Positions 25,901 to 38,143 of a stretch of DNA of 64,000 nucleotides are shown here, piece by piece. This DNA is from Streptomyces cyaneogriseus subsp. noncyanogenus (lineage in GTDB: Bacteria; Actinomycetota; Actinomycetes; Streptomycetales; Streptomycetaceae). Location of the stretch: assembly GCF_000931445.1 (NCBI RefSeq), contig NZ_CP010849.1, positions 558,001 to 622,000 on the forward strand. Reading direction: 5' to 3'. The notes under the pieces are model-generated. The model did not search any database. It saw nothing but the letters and a program-made list of their open reading frames with translations, and was not told the DNA's origin. Position 1 is the first letter of the stretch. Every line of letters begins with the position of its first letter. The position numbers were made by a program, and so were the translations under genes.

Positions 25901-28900
25901 GCCAAACTCTCAGCGCTCGAGGCGGAGTTCTGGCAGGCCGTCGAGGAAACCGACACCGACACCCTCGCCCACACCCTCGACCTCGACACCCAGACCCTCG
26001 AACCCGTCCTCCCCGCCCTCGCCACCTGGCACCAACAACAACGCGACCACGCCCGCATCAACACCTGGACCTACCAGGAAACCTGGAAACCACTCCACCT
26101 CCCCACCACCCGACCCACCACCCCCACCAGCTGGCTCATCGCCATCCCCGAAACCCACCGCAACCACCCCCACACCACCAACCTCCTCACCAACCTCCCC
26201 CACCACAACATCACCCCCATCCCCCTCACCATCAACCACACCACCGACCTCCACCACGCCTACCACCACGCCCACCACCACACCACCCCACCCATCACCG
26301 CCGTCCTCTCCCTCCTCGCCCTCGACGAAACACCCCACCCCCACCACCCCCACACCCCCACCGGCACCCTCCTCAACCTCACCCTCACCCAAACCCACAC
26401 CCAAACCCACCCACCAACCCCCCTCTGGTACCTCACCACCCAAGCCACCACCACCCACCCCAACGACCCCCTCACCCACCCCACCCAAGCCCAAACCATC
26501 GGACTCGCCCGCACCACCCACCTCGAACACCCCCACCACACCGGCGGACACATCGACCTCCCCACCACACCCCACCCCAACACCCTCACCCAACTCATCA
26601 CCGCCCTCACCCACCCCCACCACCAACACAACCTCACCATCCGCACCCACACCACCCACACCCGACGACTCACCCCCACCACCCTCCAACCCACCACCCC
26701 CACACCACCCACCAACCCCCACGGCACCACCCTCATCACCGGCGGCACCGGCGCCCTCGCCACCACCCTCGCCCACCACCTCGCCACCACCGGCACCCAA
26801 CACCTCCTCCTCACCAGCCGACGCGGCCCCCACACCCCCGGCGCCCGACAACTCCACACCCAACTCACCCAACTCGGCACCAACACCACCATCACCGCCT
26901 GCGACCTCTCCGACCCCGACCAACTCACCCACATCCTCACCCACATCCCCCCCGAACACCCCCTCACCACCGTCATCCACACCGCCGGCATCCTCGACGA
27001 CGCCACCCTCACCAACCTCACCCCCACCCAACTCGACAACGTCCTGCGCGCCAAAGCCCACACCGCCCACCTCCTCCACCACGCCACCCTCCACACCCCC
27101 CTCGACCACTTCGTCCTCTACTCCTCCGCCGCCGCCACCCTCGGCGCCCCCGGCCAAGCCAACTACGCAGCCGCCAACGCCTACCTCGACGCCCTCGCCC
27201 ACCACCGCCACACCCACAACCTCCCCGCCACCACCATCGCCTGGGGAACCTGGCAAGGAAACGGCCTCGCGAGCGGTGACATCGGCGAGCATCTGCGCCG
27301 CCGCGGGATGATCCCGCTGGATCCCGAGTCCGCTGTCGGTGCCTTCGACCGGGCGGTCGCGAGCGATCGGCCCAGCGTCTTCGTCGCGGACATCGACTGG
27401 CCCACCTTCGGCCGCAACACCTCCAGCGGTCTTCGCGCCCTCTTCGAGGACATTCCGGAGGCCACACAGCCTGAGCCGACCGCCCGGAGCGCGGACCAGC
27501 CGAACGGGCACGGTAGCCTCCAGGAACTTCTCGCCCGCCAGTCCCCGGCCGAGCAGGCCGAAACGCTCCTGGCATTGGTCCGGACGCATTCCGCGACCGT
27601 CCTCGGGCGTGACGGGGCCGATGCCGTCGCCGCCGAACGTCCCTTCAGGGACCTGGGATTCGACTCACTGTCCGCCGTCGAGCTCCGCAATCATCTGACG
27701 GCCGACACGGAGCTCGCTCTGCCGACAACGCTGGTCTTCGATCACCCGACTCCGGTGAAGCTCGCGGAGTTCCTGCGCACCGAGCTGCTCGGCACCGCAC
27801 CAGCCACCACCGCCGCCGTCCCGGCCCTCCAGTCCCACACCGACGAACCCATCGCCATCATCGGCATGGCCTGCCGCTTCCCCGGCGCCGTCACCACACC
27901 CGAACACCTGTGGAACCTCATCGCCACCGAACAAGACGCCATCGGCGAGTTCCCCACCGACCGCGGCTGGGACCTGGACAACCTCTACCACCCCGACCCC
28001 GACCACCCCGGCACCACCTACACCCGCCACGGTGGTTTCCTCTACGACGCCGGCGACTTCGACGCCGAGTTCTTCGGCATCAACCCACGCGAAGCCCTCG
28101 CCATGGACCCCCAGCAACGACTCCTCCTGGAAACCGCCTGGGAAGCCATCGAACACGCCGGCATCCTCCCCGACGCCCTGCACGGCACCCCCACCGGCGT
28201 CTTCACCGGCGTCAACGCCCAGGACTACGCCGCACACACCCACGCCTCCCCCCACACCACCGAGGGCTACACCCTCACCGGAACCGCCGGCAGCATCGCC
28301 TCCGGCCGCATCGCCTACACCCTCGGACTCGAAGGCCCCGCCGTCACCATCGACACCGCCTGCTCCTCCTCCCTCGTCGCCCTCCACCTCGCCTGCCAGG
28401 CCCTGCGAGCAGGCGAATGCACCACAGCCCTCGCCAGCGGCATCACCGTCATGACCAGCCCGGTCACGTTCACCGAGTTCTCCCGGCAGCGAGGGCTCGC
28501 CCCCGACGGACACTGCAAGGCGTTCTCCGCCTCGGCCGACGGCACCGGCTGGAGCGAGGGCGTGGGCACCATCCTCGTCGAACGGCTCTCCGACGCCGAG
28601 CGGAACGGGCACCGGATTCTGGCGGTGGTGCGGGGCAGCGCGGTCAACCAGGACGGCGCCTCCAACGGCCTGACGGCGCCGAACGGCCCCTCCCAGCAAC
28701 GCGTCATCCGCCAGGCCCTGGCCAACTCCGGCCTGACCGGCGCCGATGTCGACGCCGTCGAAGCCCACGGCACGGGAACCAAACTCGGCGACCCCATCGA
28801 AGCCCAGGCCCTGCTCGCCACCTACGGCCAGGGACGTGCGCAGGAACAGCCACTGTGGCTCGGCTCGGTCAAATCCAACCTCGGCCACACCCAGGCAGCG

Positions 28901-31900
28901 GCAGGCATGGCCGGCCTGATCAAGATGGTGATGGCGCTGCGGCACGAGTCGTTGCCGCGGACGTTGCATGTGGATGAGCCGTCGCCGCAGGTGGACTGGT
29001 CGTCGGGTGCGGTCAGCCTGCTGACCGAGGCGCGGCCCTGGCCACGCCGGGAGGACCGGCCCCGGCGAGCGGGAATCTCGTCCTTCGGGGTGAGCGGGAC
29101 GAACGCGCACGTGATCCTGGAGGAGGCGCCCGCGCCGGCGGAGGCGGTGGAGACGGAACAGGGTGTGGTGCCGCAGGGCGACCAGGAGTGTTCCGCGCCG
29201 GTGGGTGTGCCGTTGGTGTGGGTGGTGTCCGGCAAGTCGCAGGCCGCGCTACGCGCCCAGGCCGCCGCCCTGCACGCCCACGTCCTGGACCACCCCGAAC
29301 AGGACGCGGCCGACATCGGCTACAGCCTGGCCACCACCCGCGCCCTGTTCGACCACCGCGCCACCCTCATCGCCCCCGACCGCGACACCCTCCTGGACGC
29401 CCTCACCGCCCTGGCCGACGGCCGCACCCACCCCCACCTCATCCCCACACCCCCCACCGAACCCGGCCACACCCACAAAATCGCCTTCCTCTGCTCCGGA
29501 CAAGGCACCCAACGCCCCGGCATGGCCACCGGCCTCTACCACACCTACCCCGCCTTCGCCGCCGCCCTCGACGAAACCTGCGCCCACTTCGACCCCCACC
29601 TCGACCACCCCCTGCGCGACCTCCTCCTCAACCACGACCCCACCGACCTCCTCACCCACACCCTCTACGCCCAACCCGCCCTCTTCACCCTCCAAAAAGC
29701 CCTCCACCACCTCATCACCGAAACCTACGGCATCACCCCCCACTACCTCGCCGGACACTCCCTCGGCGAAATCACCGCCGCCCACCTCGCCGGCATCCTC
29801 ACCCTCCCCGACGCCACCCACCTCATCACCACCCGCGCCCGCCTCATGCAAACCATGCCCCCCGGCACCATGACCACCCTCCACACCACCCCCGAACACA
29901 TCCAACCCCTCCTCGACCAACACCCCGGCAAAGCCACCATCGCCGCCGTCAACAGCCCCCACTCCCTCGTCATCAGCGGCGACCCCGACACCATCCACCA
30001 CATCACCACCACCTGCCACACCCAAGGCATCACCACCAAACCCCTCACCACCAACCACGCCTTCCACTCCCCCCACACCGACACCATCCTCGAACAACTC
30101 GACACCACCACCCACACCCTCACCTACCACCAACCCCACACCCCCCTCATCACCAGCACCCCCGGCGACCCCCTCACCCCCCACTACTGGACCCACCAGA
30201 CCCGCCAACCCGTCCACTGGGCGGACACCATCCACACCCTCCACACCAACGGCGTCACCACCTACATCGGACTCGGACCCGACCACACCCTCTCCACCCT
30301 CACCCACCACAACCTCCCCCAACACCAACCCACCGCCATCACCCTCACCCACCCCCACCACAACCCCACCCACCACCTCCTCACCGCACTCGCCCACACC
30401 CCCACCACCTGGCACACCCACCACCACACCCACACCAACCCCCACCCCCACACCATCCCCGACCTCCCCACCTACCCCTTCCAACGCCGGCACTACTGGC
30501 TGGAGGTCCCGAAGCCGACTGCCGAAGCATCCGCCTCAGCCAGTGGCCCGGGGCGGAACCGGGCCGCCAAACTCTCAGCGCTCGAGGCGGAGTTCTGGCA
30601 GGCCGTCGAGGAAACCGACACCGACACCCTCGCCCACACCCTCGACCTCGACACCCAGACCCTCGAACCCGTCCTCCCCGCCCTCGCCACCTGGCACCAA
30701 CAACAACGCGACCACGCCCGCATCAACACCTGGACCTACCAGGAAACCTGGAAACCACTCCACCTCCCCACCACCCGACCCACCACCCCCACCAGCTGGC
30801 TCATCGCCATCCCCGAAACCCACCGCAACCACCCCCACACCACCAACCTCCTCACCAACCTCCCCCACCACAACATCACCCCCATCCCCCTCACCATCAA
30901 CCACACCACCGACCTCCACCACGCCTACCACCACGCCCACCACCACACCACCCCACCCATCACCGCCGTCCTCTCCCTCCTCGCCCTCGACGAAACACCC
31001 CACCCCCACCACCCCCACACCCCCACCGGCACCCTCCTCAACCTCACCCTCACCCAAACCCACACCCAAACCCACCCACCAACCCCCCTCTGGTACCTCA
31101 CCACCCAAGCCACCACCACCCACCCCAACGACCCCCTCACCCACCCCACCCAAGCCCAAACCATCGGACTCGCCCGCACCACCCACCTCGAACACCCCCA
31201 CCACACCGGCGGACACATCGACCTCCCCACCACACCCCACCCCAACACCCTCACCCAACTCATCACCGCCCTCACCCACCCCCACCACCAACACAACCTC
31301 ACCATCCGCACCCACACCACCCACACCCGACGACTCACCCCCACCACCCTCCAACCCACCACCCCCACACCACCCACCAACCCCCACGGCACCACCCTCA
31401 TCACCGGCGGCACCGGCGCCCTCGCCACCACCCTCGCCCACCACCTCGCCACCACCGGCACCCAACACCTCCTCCTCACCAGCCGACGCGGCCCCCACAC
31501 CCCCGGCGCCCGACAACTCCACACCCAACTCACCCAACTCGGCACCAACACCACCATCACCGCCTGCGACCTCTCCGACCCCGACCAACTCACCCACATC
31601 CTCACCCACATCCCCCCCGAACACCCCCTCACCACCGTCATCCACACCGCCGGCGTCAACCATTACGCTCCCGTGGCGGCGACCGACCCGTCCACGTTCG
31701 CGTCCGTCCTCGCCGCGAAGGCGGCCGGCGCGGCACACCTGCATGAACTCCTGCTGGAGCTGGACACGGTCGAGCAGTTCATCCTCTTCTCCTCCGGTTC
31801 GGGGGCCTGGGGCAGCGGCAACCAGTGCGCGTACGCGGCTGCCAACGCCTACCTCGATGCGCTGGCGGCGCACCGCCAGGCCCGCGGCCTGCCTGGCATG

Positions 31901-34900
31901 TCGCTCGCCTGGGGGCCTTGGGACGGTGACGGGATGTCGGCCGGAGAGGACGCCCAGCGGTACCTCCGTGAGCGGGGCGTACTGCCCATGGATCCGCGGC
32001 TCGCCGTCGCGGCCTTCGACGAGGCGGTCCGGGCGCGGCCGAACTCCAACCTCGTCGTCGCGGACATCGACTGGGAGCGTTTCGTCCCGACGTTCACCGC
32101 GCGGGGCCACAACCCCCTGATCGAGGACATCCCCGAAGTCCGCCGGCTGGCCGCGGAGGCCGAGGCCGCCCAGACCACGACCGCCGCCACGGACGCCCCC
32201 GCCCTTCTCAACCGACTCTCAGGTCTGTCGGCCACTCAGCAGAAGCAGCATCTTCTCCGGCTGGTGCGGTCACACATGGGCGAGGTCCTCGGCCGCGAGG
32301 ACGTCGACACGCTCGACGAGCGCCACACCTTCCGGGACCTGGGCTTCGACTCGCTCACCTCGGCCCGATTCAGCCAGCGGCTCGCCAAGGACACGGGGCT
32401 GCACCTTCCTGCCACCCTCGTCTTCGACCACCCGACGCCCGCCGACTGCGTGGCTCATCTGCGGGATCAACTTCTGGGTGAAACGGACGACATGACTCCG
32501 AGGAAGCGAGATCACCTCGGGGAGGACCGGCGGGCGGCCACCGCGGACGACCCGATCGCGATCGTCGGGATGGCGTGCCGGTTCCCGGGCGGCGTGCGGT
32601 CCGCCGATGATCTGTGGGACCTGCTGTCGTCGGGCACCGACGCCATCAGCGGCTTCCCCACCGATCGCGGCTGGGACATCGAGAGCCTCTACGACCCCGA
32701 CCCCGACCGCTCCGGCACCACGTACACCCGCCACGGTGGTTTCCTCTACGACGCCGGGCAGTTCGACGCCGAGTTCTTCGGCATCAGCCCGCGTGAGGCC
32801 CTGGCCATGGATCCCCAGCAGCGGCTCCTTCTCGAAACCGCCTGGGAGGCCGTCGAACACGCAGGCATCAACCCGCAGACACTCCACGGCACCCCCACCG
32901 GCGTCTTCACGGGCGTCAACGCCCAGGACTACGCAGCCCACCTGCGCCAGGCGTCGGGCAACGTCGAGGGGTACGCCCTGACCGGAAGCTCGGGCAGTGT
33001 CGTGTCGGGTCGGGTGGCTTACACCTTCGGTTTCGAGGGGCCGGCCGTCTCGGTCGACACCGCGTGCTCGTCGTCGCTCGTCGCACTGCACCTCGCAGGC
33101 CAAGCCCTGCGGTCCGGCGAGTGCACGATGGCCCTCGCCGGCGGCGTCATGGTGATGTCCTCCCCTGAGACGTTCGTGGAGTTCTCGCGGCAGCGGGGTT
33201 TGTCGGTGGACGGGCGGTGCAAGTCCTTCGCGGCCGCGGCCGACGGTACCGGCTGGGGCGAGGGCGTGGGCATGCTGCTCGTGGAGCGGTTGTCGGACGC
33301 CGAGCGCAACGGGCACCGGGTTCTGGCGGTGGTGCGGGGCAGCGCGGTCAACCAGGACGGCGCCTCCAACGGCCTGACCGCACCGAACGGCCCCTCCCAG
33401 CAGCGCGTGATCCGCCAGGCCCTGGCCAACTCCGGCCTGACCGGCGCCGATGTCGACGCCGTCGAAGCCCACGGCACAGGAACCAAACTCGGCGACCCCA
33501 TCGAAGCCCAGGCCCTGCTCGCCACCTACGGCCAGGAACACCACCCCGACCAGCCGCTCTGGCTCGGCTCCCTGAAGTCCAACATCGGCCACGCCCAAGC
33601 AGCGGCAGGTGTCGGCGGGATCATCAAAATGGTGATGGCACTGCGCCACGAGACGCTGCCGCGCACGCTGCACATCGACGAGCCGACCCCCCAGGTCGAC
33701 TGGTCGTCCGGCGCGGTCAGCCTGCTGACCGAGCCCCGCCCCTGGCCACGCCAGGGGGACCGGCCCCGACGCGCCGGCATCTCCTCCTTCGGAGTCAGCG
33801 GAACCAACGCCCACGTCATCCTGGAAGAGGCACCCGCCCAGCCGGCCGGGGACCCCGCCCCAGAAGACGGCGCCCCGGTGCCCTGGGCGATGTCGGCGCG
33901 TTCAAACGCCGCGCTGCGGGCACAGGCCGCACTCCTGCGTGACTTCCTCCAAGGCCCCGGCACCGACACCGCACTACGGGCGGTCGGAGCCGAACTCGCC
34001 CATGGCAGGGCCGTCCTGGAACACCGCGCCGTGATCGTGGCACGGGAACGGACAGAGTTCGAAGACGCGCTGGAAGCACTGGCCTCGGGTGAACCGCACC
34101 CCGCACTCATCGAAGACACGACCGGCAGCCAGACCAACAGCCACTCCGGTGGCGGGGTGGTGTTCGTCTTCCCCGGCCAGGGCGGTCAGTGGGCCGGCAT
34201 GGGACTCGACCTGCTGCGCGACTCCCAGGTGTTCGCCGACCATGTCGGTGCGTGTGAACGCGCGCTGGCGCCGTGGGTGGAGTGGTCGCTCACCGAAATG
34301 CTCCACCGGGACGCGGAGGATCCGGTGTGGGAGCGGGCGGATGTGGTCCAGCCGGTGCTGTTCTCGGTCATGGTGTCCCTGGCGGCGCTGTGGCGGTCCT
34401 ACGGCATCGAACCCGAAGCGGTGGTCGGCCACTCCCAGGGCGAGATCGCCGCCGCCCACGTCTGCGGCGCACTCACCCTGGAGGACGCCGCGAAGATCGT
34501 GGCACTGCGCAGCCGGGCCCTGGCCGCGCTGCGGGGCCACGGCGGCATGGCCTCACTCGCCCTGACCGGAACCGAGGCCGAGGACCTCATCACCACCCAC
34601 TGGCCAGGACGGCTGTGGACGGCCGCGTTCAACGGGCCACGGGCCACCACCGTCTCCGGCGACACCGACGCCCTGGACGAACTCCTCACCCACTGCACCG
34701 AAACCGGGGTACGGGCCCGCCGCATCCCCGTGGACTACGCATCCCACTGCCCCCACACCGAAACCATCGAACACGACCTGCTCCACATGCTCCACGGCAT
34801 CACCCCCCAGCCCGGCAGCATCCCGTTCTACTCCACCGTCGAGGACGCCTGGACCGACACCACCACCCTGGACGCCGCCTACTGGTACCGCAACCTGCGC

Positions 34901-37900
34901 CGGCCCGTCCGCTTCACCCACGCCGTCCGCACCCTCACCGCCCAGGGCCACCGCCTCTTCATCGAGACCAGCCCCCACCCCACCCTGACCCCCGCCATCG
35001 AAGACCACGACCACACCACCGCCCTGGGCACCCTGCGCCGCCACGACAACGACACCCACCGCTTCCTCACCGCCCTCGCCCACGCCCACACCACCGGCCA
35101 CACCGTCACCTGGACCACCCACTACCCCACCACCCCCCACACCCCCGCCATCGACCTGCCCACCTACCCCTTCCAACACCACCACTACTGGCTCCACACA
35201 CCCACCACCAGCACCGGCGACGTCTCCGCCGCCGGACTGCACCCCACCGAGCACCCTCTCCTCGGCGCCACCGTAGAACTCGCCGACGGAGACGGAACCT
35301 TGCTCACCGGGCGCCTGTCCCTGCACACCCACCCCTGGCTCGCCGACCACAGCGTCGGCGGCATCGTCCTCCTCCCCGGCACCGCCCTCCTCGAACTCGC
35401 CCTCGAAGCCGGGACGCGCACCGGTTGCCCCCACGTCCAGGAACTCACCCTGCACACGCCCCTGGTGATTCCCGAGACCGGACACGTCGTCTTCCAGCTG
35501 ACGGTCTCGGCACCGGACGAGACCGGGCAGCGCCCGTTCACCGTCCATTTCCGTTCCGAGGCCGTCACCGGCGCGGACGATCCGGCGGACCGGACCTGGA
35601 CGCGGTGCGCCACCGGTGCGCTCTCGACCGCGGCCGCCCCCGATCACTCCGAAGCCGCCACCTGGCCGCCGCCGTCCGCTCAGCCGCTGGACCTCGACGG
35701 TCTGTACGACCGCATGGCGGAGGCGGGTCTGGTCTACGGTCCGGTGTTCCAGGGGCTCCGCGAGGCTTGGCTCGATGGCGAGGACATCGTCGCCGAGGTG
35801 CGCCTGCCGCAGGAGGCGGCCGCCGACACGCAGGGCTTCGGCCTGCATCCCGCCCTGCTCGACGCCGCTCTGCATGTGACGGCGCTGACCTCACAGGCCG
35901 GTACAGCGGACGAAGACGCGCAGGAACGGCGTCGGTTGCCGTTCGCGTGGGCCGGTGTCTCCCTGTTCGCCAGGGAGTGCGCGGCGCTGCGTGTGCGGGT
36001 GGCGCCGTGTGCGCCGCACCCGGGGGACGCCGTGGCGATCACAGCCACCGACGAGGACGGCCGTCCGGTGCTGGCGGTGGAATCGCTCACCCTCCGGCCC
36101 GTCTCCCCCGACCAGTTGCGGGCGGCGGCCCCGGCCGCCGGGCGGGATTCGCTGTTCCGCCTGGAGTGGGTACCGGTCACGGCCTCCGCCTCCGCCTCCG
36201 CCCGGCCGACCGGGCCCTGGGCCGCCATCGGCACCGGTCCGGCGGTGGCCGGCCTGGCCGGCCACGCAGACCTGACGGTGTACGCGGAGGCCGGCGATCT
36301 GCTCCGGGATCTGGACGGAGGGGCCCCCGCGCCCGCTGTGGTCGTGCTCAGCGTCACGCCCGATGCCGACGAATTCGCCACTCCCCGTGCGGCGACCGGC
36401 CGGGCCCTCTCCGTCCTTCAGGCCTGGCTGGCGGACGAGCGCCTGGCCGACAGCCGGCTCGTGGCCGTCACTTCTGGGGCGGTCGTCGCCGCGCCCGGGG
36501 ACGACACGGTCGACGTCCCGGGTGCCGCCGTGTGGGGCTTGGTGCGTTCCGGGCAGTCCGAGCACCCGGACCGCATCACGCTGCTCGACTGTGCGAGCGG
36601 CGCCCGGCCCGGGCCGGACCTCGTCGCCGCCGCCCTCGCCTCGGGCGAGCCGCAGCTCGCCGCCCGCGCCGGGGTCCTCTACACGCCCCGGCTGGCCAGG
36701 CCGCACCGCGACGCCTCGGCCGTACCGCGGTCGCTGCCGTCCCACGGCACCGTGCTCATCACCGGCGGCACCGGTCTGCTGGGCGGGTTGGTCGCCCGGC
36801 GCCTGGTGGAGGCGCACGGTGTCCGCCGCCTTCTCCTGGCCGGCCGCAGGGGTCCGGCGGCGGAGGGGCTGGACTCGCTGACGTCCGAGTTGCGTGAGCG
36901 CGGGGCGACCGTCGAGGTCGCCGCGTGCGACGCGGCCGACCGCACACAGTTGGAGGCGCTGCTGGCCGGGGTGCCCGAGGAGCATCCCCTGTCCGCGGTC
37001 GTGCACGCCGCGGGTGTGCTCGACGACGGGGTTCTCACGTCCCTGACGAACGAGCGGCTGGGAGCTGTCCTGCGGGCGAAGGCGGATTCGGCGCTGCTTC
37101 TGCACGAGCTCACTCAGGACCTCGACCTGTCCGCCTTCGTCCTGTTCTCCTCCGCCGCCGGCGTCCTCGGCTCTCCCGGCCAGGGCAGCTACGCCGCCGC
37201 CAACGCCGTGCTCGACGCACTCGCCCACCAGCGCAGCGCCGCCGGTCTGCCCGCTCTCTCCCTGGCCTGGGGGCTGTGGGCGGAGGGCAGCGGGATGACC
37301 GGGCACCTCGACGCCGACGACCGCTCCCGGATCAACCGGGCCGGTATGGCGCCGCTCCCGACGCCCGATGCCCTGGATCTGTTCGACGCCGCGCTGTCGT
37401 CGGACGAACCCTTCCTGGTACCGGCTCGCTTCGACCTTTCCGCCGTACGCACCAGGACCGCGTACGGCCCGCTCCCGCCGCTGCTGCGCGGCCTGGTCCG
37501 GACCTCGGGCGCGCACCGGGTCCGGGGCGCAGTCGGCGAAGCCCGGGCGGCCGGCGTGGACGAGGCCGGACGGCTGCGGGAACGGCTGGCCCGCCAGAGT
37601 GACGCCGAACGCCGGAACACCTTGCTGCGGCTCGTGCAGTCGAACGTCGCGGCGGTGCTCGGTCACCGCGGCACGGGGACCGTCGCCGAGACACGCGCCT
37701 TCCGTGAGCTGGGCTTCGACTCGCTCACGGCGGTGGAGCTGCGGAACCGGCTGAAGGTCGCCACAGGGCTGGCGCTGCGGGCCACGGTCGCCTTCGACTT
37801 CCCGACTCCGGCGGCGCTGGCCGAGCATCTGGGTGCCCGCCTGCTTCCGCCGGACGGCGCCGTGTCCGAGGCGGTGGGCGAGAAGGAGCTGCGCGGGCTC

Positions 37901-38143
37901 TTGACGTCGATCCCGATCGGCCGGCTGCGGGAGGCGGGGCTGATCGACCGCCTCCTGGCGCTCGCCGCTGCGGCGCCAGACTCCGCCGATCAGACGGCGG
38001 AGCAGCCCTCCCGGTCCGTGTCGGTCGAGGACATCGACGCCATGGACGTCGACAGCCTCATCGGCCTGGCCCACGACACCGGCACCGACTCCGGTCACGC
38101 CCCCTGCAGGGCTGACCTCCACTTCACGGATGCGAGAGACGAC
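19985..38143 (+). CDS. nemA2: Modular type I PKS: modules 4 to 7 (PKS part of a frame that runs on into nemC)
   Basis: The GTG at 19985 begins the docking helix MANDEKVLEYLKRVTADL; AAGGA lies 12 bp upstream, and an in-frame GTG at 19952 would add only a non-conserved leader. Four modules follow: 4 (no reduction), 5 (KR), 6 (A-type KR) and 7 (DH-KR). They should build C21 ketone, C19-OH, C17-OH and the C14-methyl alkene. A conserved C-terminal docking segment (DAMDVDSLIGLA, about 38038-38073) should end the protein and meet the [19 protein letters not shown] helix of NemA3. The frame nevertheless stays open to 39256 through a membrane protein. One more C in the C5 run at 38100-38104 would give a stop at 38113-38115. 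Modules 5 and 6 share about 2.4 kb of near-identical DNA. Confidence 0.85.
20084..23095 (+). other. Module 4: KS-AT(malonyl)-ACP, no reductive domains
   Basis: KS Cys is at 20600-20602. The AT has HAFH (22298-22309). The sequence passes from the post-AT motif [12 protein letters not shown] straight into the ACP (Ser 22967-22969), with no KR or DH. A retained ketone is what spiroketal formation at C21 needs. Confidence 0.92.
23144..27800 (+). other. Module 5: KS-AT(malonyl)-KR(B)-ACP
   Basis: KS Cys is at 23663-23665, and the AT has HAFH at 25391-25402. The KR region runs from about 25920, with LDD at 26993-27001 marking the B type. ACP Ser is at 27665-27667. Expected product: the C19 hydroxyl, which becomes the lactone oxygen. 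Confidence 0.9.
24542..26989 (+). repeat. Direct repeat, copy 1: AT-KR cassette of module 5
   Basis: This 2.45-kb stretch recurs at 29207-31654 with a constant offset of 4,665 bases, so without indels, and with only scattered substitutions. It covers the malonyl AT and the first part of the KR. Part of it (25919-27270) also matches module 2 (11561-12912, offset 14,358). Confidence 0.9.
27845..32490 (+). other. Module 6: KS-AT(malonyl)-KR(A)-ACP, chimeric KR
   Basis: KS Cys is at 28361-28363, and the AT has HAFH at 30056-30067. The KR begins like that of module 5, but at 31654/31655 the match ends and a different catalytic half follows. LDD is absent and Trp (31808-31810) precedes the active Tyr (31832-31834), the A-type pattern. 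ACP Ser is at 32351-32353. Expected product: the C17 hydroxyl with the other configuration. Confidence 0.9.
29207..31654 (+). repeat. Direct repeat, copy 2: AT-KR cassette of module 6
   Basis: This is the partner of 24542-26989. The match stops abruptly after the codon for the Gly in VIHTAG, where the A-type KR half begins. Confidence 0.9.
32546..37850 (+). other. Module 7: KS-AT(methylmalonyl)-DH-KR-ACP
   Basis: KS Cys is at 33065-33067, and the AT has YASH (34736-34747). DH has His at 35348-35350 and Asp at 35861-35863 (DAALH). The KR is B-type (LDD at 37019-37027), and ACP Ser is at 37721-37723. Expected product: a methyl-branched alkene, C14=C15. KS through early DH is almost identical to module 10 on the other strand. 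Confidence 0.9.
32990..35405 (+). repeat. Inverted repeat arm: module 7 KS-AT-DH, partner in module 10
   Basis: About 2.4 kb matches the complement of 44525-46940. Paired coordinates always sum to 79,930 at the KS Cys, AT YASH and DH His, so there are no net indels. Confidence 0.85.

Noticed and set aside
21460..31746. His- and Pro-rich frames such as PPHPHTHPP-type proteins as metal-binding or mucin-like genes
   Set aside because: They are other frames of the C-rich AT and KR cassettes whose correct frame gives full AT and KR motifs.
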